From Pseudacidovorax intermedius (lineage in GTDB: Bacteria > Pseudomonadota > Gammaproteobacteria > Burkholderiales > Burkholderiaceae_C): a stretch of 64,000 nucleotides of DNA. The stretch is from positions 62,001 through 126,000 of the forward strand of contig NZ_QQAV01000005.1 in assembly GCF_003350475.1 (NCBI RefSeq). Direction: 5' to 3'. The position numbers and the translations under genes are program-made. Below are positions 34,465 through 41,676 of this stretch, one piece after another; within the stretch, counting starts at the first letter, position 1, and each line of letters begins with the position of its first letter. The notes beneath the pieces were generated by a model, which saw only the letters and a list, made by a program, of their open reading frames with translations, was not told the DNA's origin and made no database searches.

Positions 34465-34616
34465 GTGAATCCGGCGTGGCCGAGCGGGCTGCGAAAACGC
34501 GGCCAATCAAGGCGCAAAGCGCAGCCATAGCTCGGGCTATGGCGAGCATTTGCAACGCCGAGTGGGCGTGTTTTGGCAGGACGAGCGGACATGGCGGGTT
34601 CGCTCGCACCTTCTCA
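34452..34616. repeat. Long imperfect palindrome spanning two convergent gene ends
   Basis: About 80 bases on each side pair in opposite orientation around a TCGG loop at 34532-34535. The centre is perfect (CCATAGC/GCTATGG), and outer blocks also match, for example TCAGAAGGTG at 34452 against CACCTTCTCA at 34607, and CTGCGAAAAC at 34489 against GTTTTGGCAG at 34570, with a one-base shift. The left arm includes the last 13 bases of GH15 and the right arm ends on the stop codon of the VOC gene. It could be a bidirectional terminator or a MITE/REP-like element. Confidence 0.75.
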
Positions 34617-35495
34617 GCAGATGCCGTCGAAGTCCTCGCGCCCGCGCCGGTAGTTGACGTTGGTCAGCGCCGTGTCGCGGTTGACGAGCACGCGGTTGTA
34701 CAGAGGGTGACGGGTGCTGCGCACCTCGTGCTCGACCTGGAAGAGGCGACGGCCATCCCGTGGATCGCAGATCCATTCGAAGCGCCATTCGTGAGGCGCG
34801 TCGTCCCGCGTGAGCAGGCCGTGCTCGCGCAGCCAGGCATGCGGGCGGGCGAAGTCCGCCAGGTAGATCAGGAAGTGGTGGCCGTCGTAGTCCCGCAGTG
34901 GCGCGTCGCACTCGGTGAAGCGCAGGGTCTGGAACAGGCCGGCGCACACGGTGGCCCGGCGGCCGTCCACCTGCGAGGGGGTTCCGATCACCTGGTCGTA
35001 GAAGCGGGCGATGCCCTCCACGGTGCCCGGCGGCACGTCGAAGTCGATGTAGACCAGGCCGAGCTGCACGCCATCGAAGGCGTCGGAGGGGGCATGGCAC
35101 CGAACCCGGGTGCCCCAGGGGCAGTGCAGGTCGATGCAGTCGCGCCCGTCCGTGGCGTCGAATTGCAGGGCGCGGCCGGGCGCCACACGCTGCATCTCTG
35201 CCTCGGCGAAGTCGAGGCGTGCCCGCATCGCGTCCAGGTCCGGTACCACGAAGCCCAGCGTGCCTCGCAGCAACTGCGACCGGGGCGCCGCGCCGCGGCT
35301 GGGCAGGTGCACCTGCGTGCGGCCGAAGTTGACCCACATGTTGTCCAGGCCCGTGAACAGGTAGGGGTCGCGCGTGCCGCCCAACGCGGTCACGTAGAAG
35401 AGCGTGGCCAGGCGCTGGTCGTCCACGGTGGCGTTGTAGTGCTCCAGCAGCACGATGTTGCCGATGCTGTCGGCGGCGCGGTCGGGGGCGGTCAT
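34614..35495 (-). CDS. VOC-superfamily protein (glyoxalase/dioxygenase fold)
   Basis: 293 residues with two VOC modules: IVLLEHYNATVDDQRLATLF and GGTRDPYLFTGLDNMWVNFG in the first, LGLVYIDFDVPPGTVEGIAR and DYDGHHFLIYLADFARPHAW in the second. Histidines in LLEHYN and GHHF and the acid in FQVEHEV may bind metal. The reaction cannot be named. It is last in a minus-strand unit with SMP-30 and IclR. The longer frame to 35597 overlaps the SMP-30 gene and was not used. Confidence 0.75.
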   Translation of the reverse strand: MTAPDRAADSIGNIVLLEHYNATVDDQRLATLFYVTALGGTRDPYLFTGLDNMWVNFGRTQVHLPSRGAAPRSQLLRGTLGFVVPDLDAMRARLDFAEAEMQRVAPGRALQFDATDGRDCIDLHCPWGTRVRCHAPSDAFDGVQLGLVYIDFDVPPGTVEGIARFYDQVIGTPSQVDGRRATVCAGLFQTLRFTECDAPLRDYDGHHFLIYLADFARPHAWLREHGLLTRDDAPHEWRFEWICDPRDGRRLFQVEHEVRSTRHPLYNRVLVNRDTALTNVNYRRGREDFDGIC

Positions 35496-35505
35496 CGTCG
35501 TGTTC

Positions 35506-36402
35506 TCAGTGGCCGTCTGCCGGGTGGGCGAAGCGGTGTTCGGGCAGGCCGGGCACGCCCACATCGATGGCCAGCACCGAGCCGGCCAACGGTTCACGCA
35601 GCAGCTGCGCGCGATCCAGGAACTTGCGGGCGGTGGTGACGAACAGGGTGCGCCGCTCGGGGCCGCCCAGGCAGACGCAGGTGGGGTTGGTGACCGGCAG
35701 CTCGATCACGCGGTCGACCTGGCCGTCGGGCGTGAAGCGGATGACCTTGCCGGCCGCGAAGATGGCGTTCCAGACATGCCCCTGCGCGTCGACACAGGCG
35801 CCGTCGGGTCGCCAGCGTTGCGCGCCATGGTCCACGAAGACGCGCCGGTTCGTGGCCGTGCCGGCGGCCGCGTCGAAGTCGAACTGCCAGGTCGTGAATC
35901 GGCGTGTGTCGGAGAAGTACAGCCGCCGCTGGTCGGGCGAGAAGGCCACGGTGTTCGACACGATCACGTCGCCGAACTGCCGGTGCACGGTGCCGTCGGC
36001 GTCGACGCGGTAGAACGCACCGTGCGGTCGGTGCAGCTGGTTGTCCATGGTGCCCACCCAGAAGCGGCCCTGCGCATCGCAGCGGCCGTCGTTGAGCCGG
36101 TTGTCCAGGGCGGCGTCTTCCACCTGGCAGAGCGGCTGCAGTTCTCCGCGGCCCATGTGGAACAGGTACAGCCCCAGGTCGATGCCCAGCAGCACCACGG
36201 ACGGATCGCGCGTCAGCGCGAGCGAGCCGACGAAGCGCTGCGTGAAGGCGTGGCTGTCGCGGCGACCGCTCTCCGGATGAAAGCGCTGCAGCCTCCCGCC
36301 ATCGATGTCGAGCCACAGCAGGGATTGCGTCGCTTCGCACCACAGGGGCGACTCGCCCAGGAGGTCGTGGGCAGGAACGATGCAGCGGATGTCGGTGCTC
36401 AT
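35506..36402 (-). CDS. SMP-30/gluconolactonase family protein
   Basis: 298 residues, a six-bladed calcium beta-propeller. Conserved positions: LGESPLWCEATQSLLWLDID with the Glu, NRLNDGRCDAQGRFWVGTMD, SNTVAFSPDQRRLYFSDTRR with the Asn, and PDGACVDAQGHVWNAIFAAG with the Asp. It hydrolyses sugar or sugar-acid lactones, fitting the GMC oxidoreductase across the IclR gene, which could make a lactone. Start at 36402; an ATG five codons upstream is possible. Confidence 0.88.
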   Translation of the reverse strand: MSTDIRCIVPAHDLLGESPLWCEATQSLLWLDIDGGRLQRFHPESGRRDSHAFTQRFVGSLALTRDPSVVLLGIDLGLYLFHMGRGELQPLCQVEDAALDNRLNDGRCDAQGRFWVGTMDNQLHRPHGAFYRVDADGTVHRQFGDVIVSNTVAFSPDQRRLYFSDTRRFTTWQFDFDAAAGTATNRRVFVDHGAQRWRPDGACVDAQGHVWNAIFAAGKVIRFTPDGQVDRVIELPVTNPTCVCLGGPERRTLFVTTARKFLDRAQLLREPLAGSVLAIDVGVPGLPEHRFAHPADGH

Positions 36403-36424
36403 GCAGGGCTCCATCTCAGGGGGT

Positions 36425-37273
36425 TCATCGTGCGGCGCGCACGGTCTTGCGCGCTGGCGGCGGCGGCTTGTCGCCCACATTGCCCCAGGTGCCCAGGTTG
36501 GCCGACTTGAGCAGGGGGGAGGCCGCGCCCGTCGCGGCGAGCTCGTTCGCCGCGGCCAGCAGGGCCGGGCCGAAGCGGTTCATCTTGGCCGTGCTCAGCC
36601 GCAGCGACGGGCCGGCGATCACCAGCACGCCGGTGGCCGCTTCGCCCTGCCGCTGGATGGGCGCCGCCATCGAGCTCATGCCGGGCGCATACACGTCCTG
36701 GATGATGCTGAAGCCGCGCTTGCGATGCTCGTCGAGCATCTTGAGCAGGGCCCGCACCGAGGTGGGTGCATTGGGACCGAAGTTGCGCGGCGTGCCCAGG
36801 CCCTGGCGGCTCACATGGCCGATGGCCAGGTCCTCCGGCAGCGTCATCAGCCAGGCATGGCCGGCCGCGCTGCAGGACAGCCGCAGGTCGATGCCCATGT
36901 CGGGGTCATAGAGCAGGCCCGAGCGCGCGCCCTGCGCCTTGGCGATGAGCGTCAGGCGCTCGCCGTCCACGATGGCGAGGCGGACCAGCTCCTCGGTGCT
37001 GCGGGCCAGCCGGTCGATCACCGGCTGGGCGATGTCCACCACGCCGGACTTGCCGATGAAGTTCAGTCCCATGGCCGGCAGCCGCGTGGTGAGGGCGTAG
37101 TCGCCGCGGGGCGTCTGCCGCACATAGCCGAAGCGCACCAGCTCCTGCAGCGTGCGATGGCAGCCACTGCGCAGCTGGTTGAGCTCGGTGGCGATCTGGC
37201 CGAGGCTGACGCCGTCGGGATGGTCGACGAGGTATTCGAGGATGGCCAATGATTTTTCGAGGGCGCCGCTCAT
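36425..37273 (-). CDS. IclR-family transcriptional regulator
   Basis: 282 residues. HTH at about 5-60 (SLAILEYLVDHPDGVSLGQI, then RSGCHRTLQELVRFGYVRQT), IclR effector domain about 75-250. The Pro/Lys-rich tail is not conserved. AAGGAG precedes the ATG at 37273. It is divergent from the barrel-protein/GMC/TRAP operon, and two palindromes lie in the shared 196-bp gap, so it probably controls both sides. Confidence 0.92.
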   Translation of the reverse strand: MSGALEKSLAILEYLVDHPDGVSLGQIATELNQLRSGCHRTLQELVRFGYVRQTPRGDYALTTRLPAMGLNFIGKSGVVDIAQPVIDRLARSTEELVRLAIVDGERLTLIAKAQGARSGLLYDPDMGIDLRLSCSAAGHAWLMTLPEDLAIGHVSRQGLGTPRNFGPNAPTSVRALLKMLDEHRKRGFSIIQDVYAPGMSSMAAPIQRQGEAATGVLVIAGPSLRLSTAKMNRFGPALLAAANELAATGAASPLLKSANLGTWGNVGDKPPPPARKTVRAAR

Positions 37274-37294
37274 GCCGCTCCTTTCGTGGAAGCC

Positions 37295-37309
37295 ATTCAA
37301 ATTTTGAAT
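37295..37309. promoter_or_regulatory. Candidate IclR operator 1
   Basis: ATTCAA, three bases, TTGAAT: a perfect 6-bp inverted repeat 22 bp upstream of the IclR start in an AT-rich stretch. Together with the second site 27 bp away (centre to centre) it suggests two regulator dimers side by side. Confidence 0.4.
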
Positions 37310-37322
37310 CTTATCGCCAAGT

Positions 37323-37335
37323 TGAATGGCATTCA
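37323..37335. promoter_or_regulatory. Candidate IclR operator 2
   Basis: TGAATG-G-CATTCA is a perfect 13-base palindrome sharing the GAAT/ATTC core with operator 1. It lies between the divergent IclR and barrel-protein genes. Confidence 0.4.
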
Positions 37336-37469
37336 CAACTCTGGCAGCATCCGGCCCAATTTCAAGAACACGGGTTGGAGACGAGTCATGAAGCAAGCGA
37401 TGGTTGGGGCGGCTGCAGGGCGGCTGCGACGGTGCGGCCCGGGCCCGCAGGTCTGCTGAGGGCGCGGCA

Positions 37470-38153
37470 ATGGCAATGCTCGGCAATGCGGCCCTGGCCA
37501 TGTGGTGGGACATGGCCCCGGCGATGCGACAGGACTTCGAGGACTGGCACGCGCACGAACATTTTCCGGAGCGCCTGGGCATACCGGGCTTCCGACGGGC
37601 CAGCCGCTGGTCCTGCGCGGAAGGGGGCGAAGGCGTGTTCGTGCTCTACGAGCTCGAGGACTTCTCGGTGCTCTCGTCGCCGGGCTATGCGGCACGCCTG
37701 AATGCGCCCACGCCGTGGTCCACACGCATGATGCCGCACCACCGCCACATGGTGCGCAGCCAGTGTCGCGTGCTGGGCAGCGAGGGCGCGGTCACGGCGC
37801 GCCAGGCGCTCACGGTGCGGCTCTCGCCCGCGCCAGGTCAGGAGGCCGCGCTGCGTGACGCGTTGGGCCGCCTCGGTCGGGGGCTTCGCCTGCGTCCGGG
37901 CCTGGTCGGCCTGCACCTGATCCGTCATGAGGCGCCGCCGCTGGCGCCCACCGAGGAGCAGCGCATGCGTGGCCTGGCCGACCGCTTTGCCGACTGGGTC
38001 CTGATCGCCTGCGGCTACGACGCGCAGGCCGTGCAGGCGCTGGCACAGGCCGAGTTGTGCGCAGACGCGCTGCAGGCGCTGGGCGCGCAGGAAGGTGCGG
38101 TGCACCAGCGCTTCGCCCTGGCCTATTCGGCCACGCCTGGAGACGTGCGATGA
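37470..38153 (+). CDS. Dimeric alpha-beta barrel-like protein (EthD-like), function unknown
   Basis: 227 residues. The segment DFEDWHAHEHFPERLGIPGF (about 22-41) resembles the first strand-helix of EthD/Dabb ferredoxin-like barrels, and a second repeat (FADWVLIACGYDAQAVQALA) follows, so it may be a two-domain barrel. Such proteins are found as small enzymes or accessory factors in catabolic clusters. GAGG sits at 37459. First gene of the operon divergent from IclR. No reaction can be assigned. Confidence 0.65.
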   Translation: MAMLGNAALAMWWDMAPAMRQDFEDWHAHEHFPERLGIPGFRRASRWSCAEGGEGVFVLYELEDFSVLSSPGYAARLNAPTPWSTRMMPHHRHMVRSQCRVLGSEGAVTARQALTVRLSPAPGQEAALRDALGRLGRGLRLRPGLVGLHLIRHEAPPLAPTEEQRMRGLADRFADWVLIACGYDAQAVQALAQAELCADALQALGAQEGAVHQRFALAYSATPGDVR

Positions 38154-38231
38154 GCGTCGCACAGTGCGCCCCGCCTTCGCGCACGGGGGTGCGTCGCCAC
38201 ATCGTGCAGGCCTCGATGAGCTGTCGGCACC

Positions 38232-39821
38232 ATGGCCTGGGACGCTGAATTCGACTTCGTCGTGGTCGGCGCCGGCAGCGCCGGTTGCGTGCTGGCCGAC
38301 CGCCTTACCGAGGATGGCCGGCACCGGGTTCTTCTGATCGAGGCGGGTCCGCCCGACCGCAGCCCCTTCATCCATGTGCCCGCGGGCTTCCTGCGCCTCA
38401 TCGACCACCCGCAGCTGAGCTGGCGCTACCGGATGGCCGCCGACCCCGAACTCGGTGGCCGCGAGATCCCGCTGCCGCAGGGCCGCATGCTGGGCGGCAC
38501 CGGCTCGATGAACGGCATGCTGTACGTGCGCACCTCGCCCGAGGAGCATCGCCGTTGGCTGGCGATGGGTTGCACCGGCTGGAGCCATGAAGAAGCCCTG
38601 GCCTGCTACGCGCGTATCGAGGCGACGCTGCCCGACACGGCCGGGCCTCCGCTGCCCGTGAGCGAGTTCATGGAGACGCATGCGCTCAGTGCTGCATTTC
38701 TTGCGGCCTGCGGCGAGGCCGGTATGCGGGTGCAGCCGAGCGTGAATGGCCCGGAGCGAGAAGGCGCGGCGCCCTTTCAGCAGAACCGCCATGGCCGCTT
38801 CCGCCGAGGTCCGGCCCAGACCTATCTGCGCCGTGCGCGGCGCCGGCCCAACCTGCGCGTCATGACCGGAGCGCTGGCGCAGCAGCTGTTGTTCGAGGGC
38901 ACACGCGCCGTCGGCGTGCAGGTGCGGCACCAGGGTCGCGTCCAGCAGGTGCGGGCGCGGCGCGAGGTGATCGTGGCCTGCGGCGCGATCCGCTCGCCGC
39001 ACCTGCTGCAGCTGTCGGGCATCGGCCCGGCCGATCTTTTGCGCACGCTGGGCGTGCCGGTCGTGGCCGACCGGCCTGCCGTTGGCGAGAACCTGCGCGA
39101 TCACTACTCGGTCCGGCTGACCCAGCGCGTGCGCGGCATCCGCACGCTGAACGAGCGCACCCACGGCCTGGCGATGCTGGGAGAACTGGCGCGCTACGTC
39201 GTGCAGGGCCGGGGCCTGCTCACGCTGGGCGCCAGCACCTGCGCCGCCTTTGCGCGCAGCGATGCCGCGCAGCCTTTCCCCGATCTGCAGCTGAGCTTCG
39301 CGCCGGCCAGCTTCGAGCCGGGCACCTACCGGCTCGAACAGGCGCCGGGCATGACCATCAATGTCTACCAGTCCCTGCCCGAAAGCCGCGGCACCGTCCG
39401 GGCACGCTCACGCGACGCGGCCCAGCCGCCGCACATCGCGGCGCGGTATCTGAGCCACGAGGCCGACCGCGCCGCCGTCGTGGCCGGCCTGCGGCTGGGC
39501 CGCCGTCTGTTCGGCATGCCGGCGCTGCAGCAATGGGGCATCCAGGAGACGCTGCCGGGCCCCGCCGTGGACGACGACGCGGCCCTGCTGCGCTATGCCC
39601 TCGACCGCGGCGTCTCGGGCTACCACCTCGTCGGCACCTGCCGCATGGGCGGCGACGAGGACTCGGTCGTCGACCCGCAGCTGCGGGTGCGCGGCGCCCA
39701 GGGCCTGCGGGTCGTCGATGCCTCGGTCATGCCCACCTGCACCTCGGGCAATTCCAACGCGCCGACGCTGATGGTGGCCGAACGCGGCGCAGCGATGGTG
39801 CTGGCCGCGCACCGGGCCTGA
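38232..39821 (+). CDS. GMC-family FAD oxidoreductase (choline-dehydrogenase-like)
   Basis: 529 residues. FAD-binding FVVVGAGSAGCVLADRLTED at the N-terminus, GMC signature 1 GRMLGGTGSMNGMLYVRTSP, signature 2-like GAIRSPHLLQLSGIGPADLL, and catalytic histidine in SGYHLVGTCRMGGDE with the terminal NSNAPTLMVAERGA. It oxidises an alcohol or sugar to aldehyde or lactone. The SMP-30 lactonase and the TRAP binding protein in this cluster suggest a polyol or sugar-like substrate. Confidence 0.92.
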   Translation: MAWDAEFDFVVVGAGSAGCVLADRLTEDGRHRVLLIEAGPPDRSPFIHVPAGFLRLIDHPQLSWRYRMAADPELGGREIPLPQGRMLGGTGSMNGMLYVRTSPEEHRRWLAMGCTGWSHEEALACYARIEATLPDTAGPPLPVSEFMETHALSAAFLAACGEAGMRVQPSVNGPEREGAAPFQQNRHGRFRRGPAQTYLRRARRRPNLRVMTGALAQQLLFEGTRAVGVQVRHQGRVQQVRARREVIVACGAIRSPHLLQLSGIGPADLLRTLGVPVVADRPAVGENLRDHYSVRLTQRVRGIRTLNERTHGLAMLGELARYVVQGRGLLTLGASTCAAFARSDAAQPFPDLQLSFAPASFEPGTYRLEQAPGMTINVYQSLPESRGTVRARSRDAAQPPHIAARYLSHEADRAAVVAGLRLGRRLFGMPALQQWGIQETLPGPAVDDDAALLRYALDRGVSGYHLVGTCRMGGDEDSVVDPQLRVRGAQGLRVVDASVMPTCTSGNSNAPTLMVAERGAAMVLAAHRA

Positions 39822-39864
39822 CCCTGCGCTTTCCTTCCCTTCCCAACCAGAACAGGAGACCTCC

Positions 39865-40875
39865 GTGAAGCTCATTCAACTGATCCGTGCGGCCGCGATC
39901 ACGCTGGCCTGTGCCGCCACGGCCCATGCCCAGTCACCGGCGCCGATCACGCTGCGCTTCGGCCATGTGGTGCAGCCGGGCCATCCGATCTCGCTGGGCG
40001 CGCAGAAGCTCGCCGAGATCCTCAACACACGCAGCAACGGCCGCATCAAGCTGATGGAACTGGGCGGGGGCTCCATCGGCGGCGAGGCGCAGCAGCTCAG
40101 CGCCGTGCAGGGCGGCGTGCAGGACATCACCCTGCCCTCCGCCACCATCATGGGCGGGGTGATCAAGGAGTTCACGCTGCTGGACATTCCCTTCTCCTTC
40201 AACAGCGCGCAGCAGGTCGATGCGCTGCTGCAGGGCCCCTTCGGCCAGCTGCTGATGAGCCGCCTGCCCGACAAGGGCATGGTTGGCCTGGACTTCTGGG
40301 AGACGGGCTTTCGCAACTTCACCAACAGCCGCAAGCCCATCGTCAATGTCGAGGACCTCAAGGGCCTGAAGCTGCGGGTCATTCCCAACCCGCTGTTCCT
40401 CGACAGCTTCTCGGCCCTGGGCACCAACCCGGCGCCCATGCCCTTCCCCGAGCTGTATGGCGCGCTGGAGTCCCGCGCCATGGACGCGCAGGAAAACCCC
40501 TTCTCGGTGGTGCTGACGAGCAAGTTCTACGAGGTGCAGAAATACCTGAGTGTGACCAACCATGTGTATACCGCCAACCCGGTGGTGATCAGCCGCAAGA
40601 CCTGGGAGAAGCTCTCGCCCGCCGACCAGCAGCTCGTCAAGACGGCCGTGCAGGAAGCGGGCGCCTTCCAGCGCCAGACCAGCCGGGAGGCCTCCACCGT
40701 GGCCCGCAAGGAGCTGGAGTCGAAGATGCAGGTCAACGACGTGCCGCCTGCCACGCTGGCGCGCATGCGCGAGCTGACCAAGCCCGTGGGCGAGAAGTTC
40801 GCGGCCTCCTACGACCCAAGCGTCGTCAAGGTCTACCGCGCGGAGCTCGAGAAGGTCCACGCCAGCGTCAAGTGA
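39865..40875 (+). CDS. TRAP transporter substrate-binding protein, DctP family
   Basis: 336 residues with a signal peptide cut near AHAQS. ITLRFGHVVQPGHPISLGAQ begins the mature chain; LKLRVIPNPLFLDSFSALGT with the conserved Arg and ALESRAMDAQENPFSVVLTS are DctP landmarks. GTG start after a CAGGAGAC site. It delivers an organic acid to a DctQM permease, but no dctQ or dctM is in the window. Overlaps the SDR start by four bases (GTGA). Confidence 0.92.
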   Translation: MKLIQLIRAAAITLACAATAHAQSPAPITLRFGHVVQPGHPISLGAQKLAEILNTRSNGRIKLMELGGGSIGGEAQQLSAVQGGVQDITLPSATIMGGVIKEFTLLDIPFSFNSAQQVDALLQGPFGQLLMSRLPDKGMVGLDFWETGFRNFTNSRKPIVNVEDLKGLKLRVIPNPLFLDSFSALGTNPAPMPFPELYGALESRAMDAQENPFSVVLTSKFYEVQKYLSVTNHVYTANPVVISRKTWEKLSPADQQLVKTAVQEAGAFQRQTSREASTVARKELESKMQVNDVPPATLARMRELTKPVGEKFAASYDPSVVKVYRAELEKVHASVK

Positions 40876-41669
40876 GTGCGCCATACATGGCCGCAACGGC
40901 ACTGTGCATTCCGGACCTGCGGGGCCAGGTGGCGCTGGTGACCGGCGCCAGCCTGGGCATCGGCGCGGCCGTGGCGCGCGCCTGCGGCGCCCAGGGCATG
41001 CGGGTGGCGGTGCACTTCCACAGCTCGCGCGGTCCCGCCGAGGCGGTGGCCGCCGACATCGAGGCCGCCGGCGGACAGGCGCTGCTGGTGCGGGGCGATG
41101 TGCGCGACCCTGCGGCGATCGCGCGCTGCGTCGCCGAGGTGGAGGCCGCCTTCGGCGACATCGCGGTGCTGGTCAACAACGCGGGCAGCATGGTGGCGCG
41201 GGTGCCGCTGGCGGACCAGTCGGACGCCTTCTTCGACGAGGTCATGCACACCAACGGCCGTTCGGTGGTGGCCTTCACGCGCGCGGTGCTGCCCGGCATG
41301 CGGCGACGCGGCGGTGGCAGCGTGGTGAGCACGACCTCGGTGTCGGCGCGCAGCGGCGGCACGGCCGGTGCGTCGCTCTATGCGGCGTCGAAGGGCTTCG
41401 TGAGCACGCTCACGCGCTCACTGGCCCGTGAGCTGGCCGCCGACCGCATCCGCGTGAATGCAGTGGCGCCGGGCGTGATCCAGACGCCGCTGCAGGACAA
41501 GTTCTCGACGCCGGAGATGCTTCGGGGCTTCGCGGCCGGCATCCCGCTCGGCCGCATCGGCACGCCGGAGGATTGCGTGGGCGCCTACCTGTACCTGGCC
41601 TCGGAGGCGCTGTCGGGCTATATGACCGGGCAGGTGCTCGAAGTGAACGGCGGGCAGCTGATGCCCTGA
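40872..41669 (+). CDS. Short-chain dehydrogenase/reductase
   Basis: 265 residues. NAD(P) loop VALVTGASLGIGAAVARACG, VNNAGSMVAR, serine in STTSVSARSGG and YAASK. PLGRIGTPEDCVGAYLYLAS and GQVLEVNGGQ finish it. GTG start inside the TRAP gene stop. Third enzyme-type gene of the IclR-controlled plus operon; it probably handles the product of the GMC oxidoreductase. Ends seven bases before the convergent PutA gene. Confidence 0.88.
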   Translation: MSAPYMAATALCIPDLRGQVALVTGASLGIGAAVARACGAQGMRVAVHFHSSRGPAEAVAADIEAAGGQALLVRGDVRDPAAIARCVAEVEAAFGDIAVLVNNAGSMVARVPLADQSDAFFDEVMHTNGRSVVAFTRAVLPGMRRRGGGSVVSTTSVSARSGGTAGASLYAASKGFVSTLTRSLARELAADRIRVNAVAPGVIQTPLQDKFSTPEMLRGFAAGIPLGRIGTPEDCVGAYLYLASEALSGYMTGQVLEVNGGQLMP

Positions 41670-41676
41670 GCAGCGA

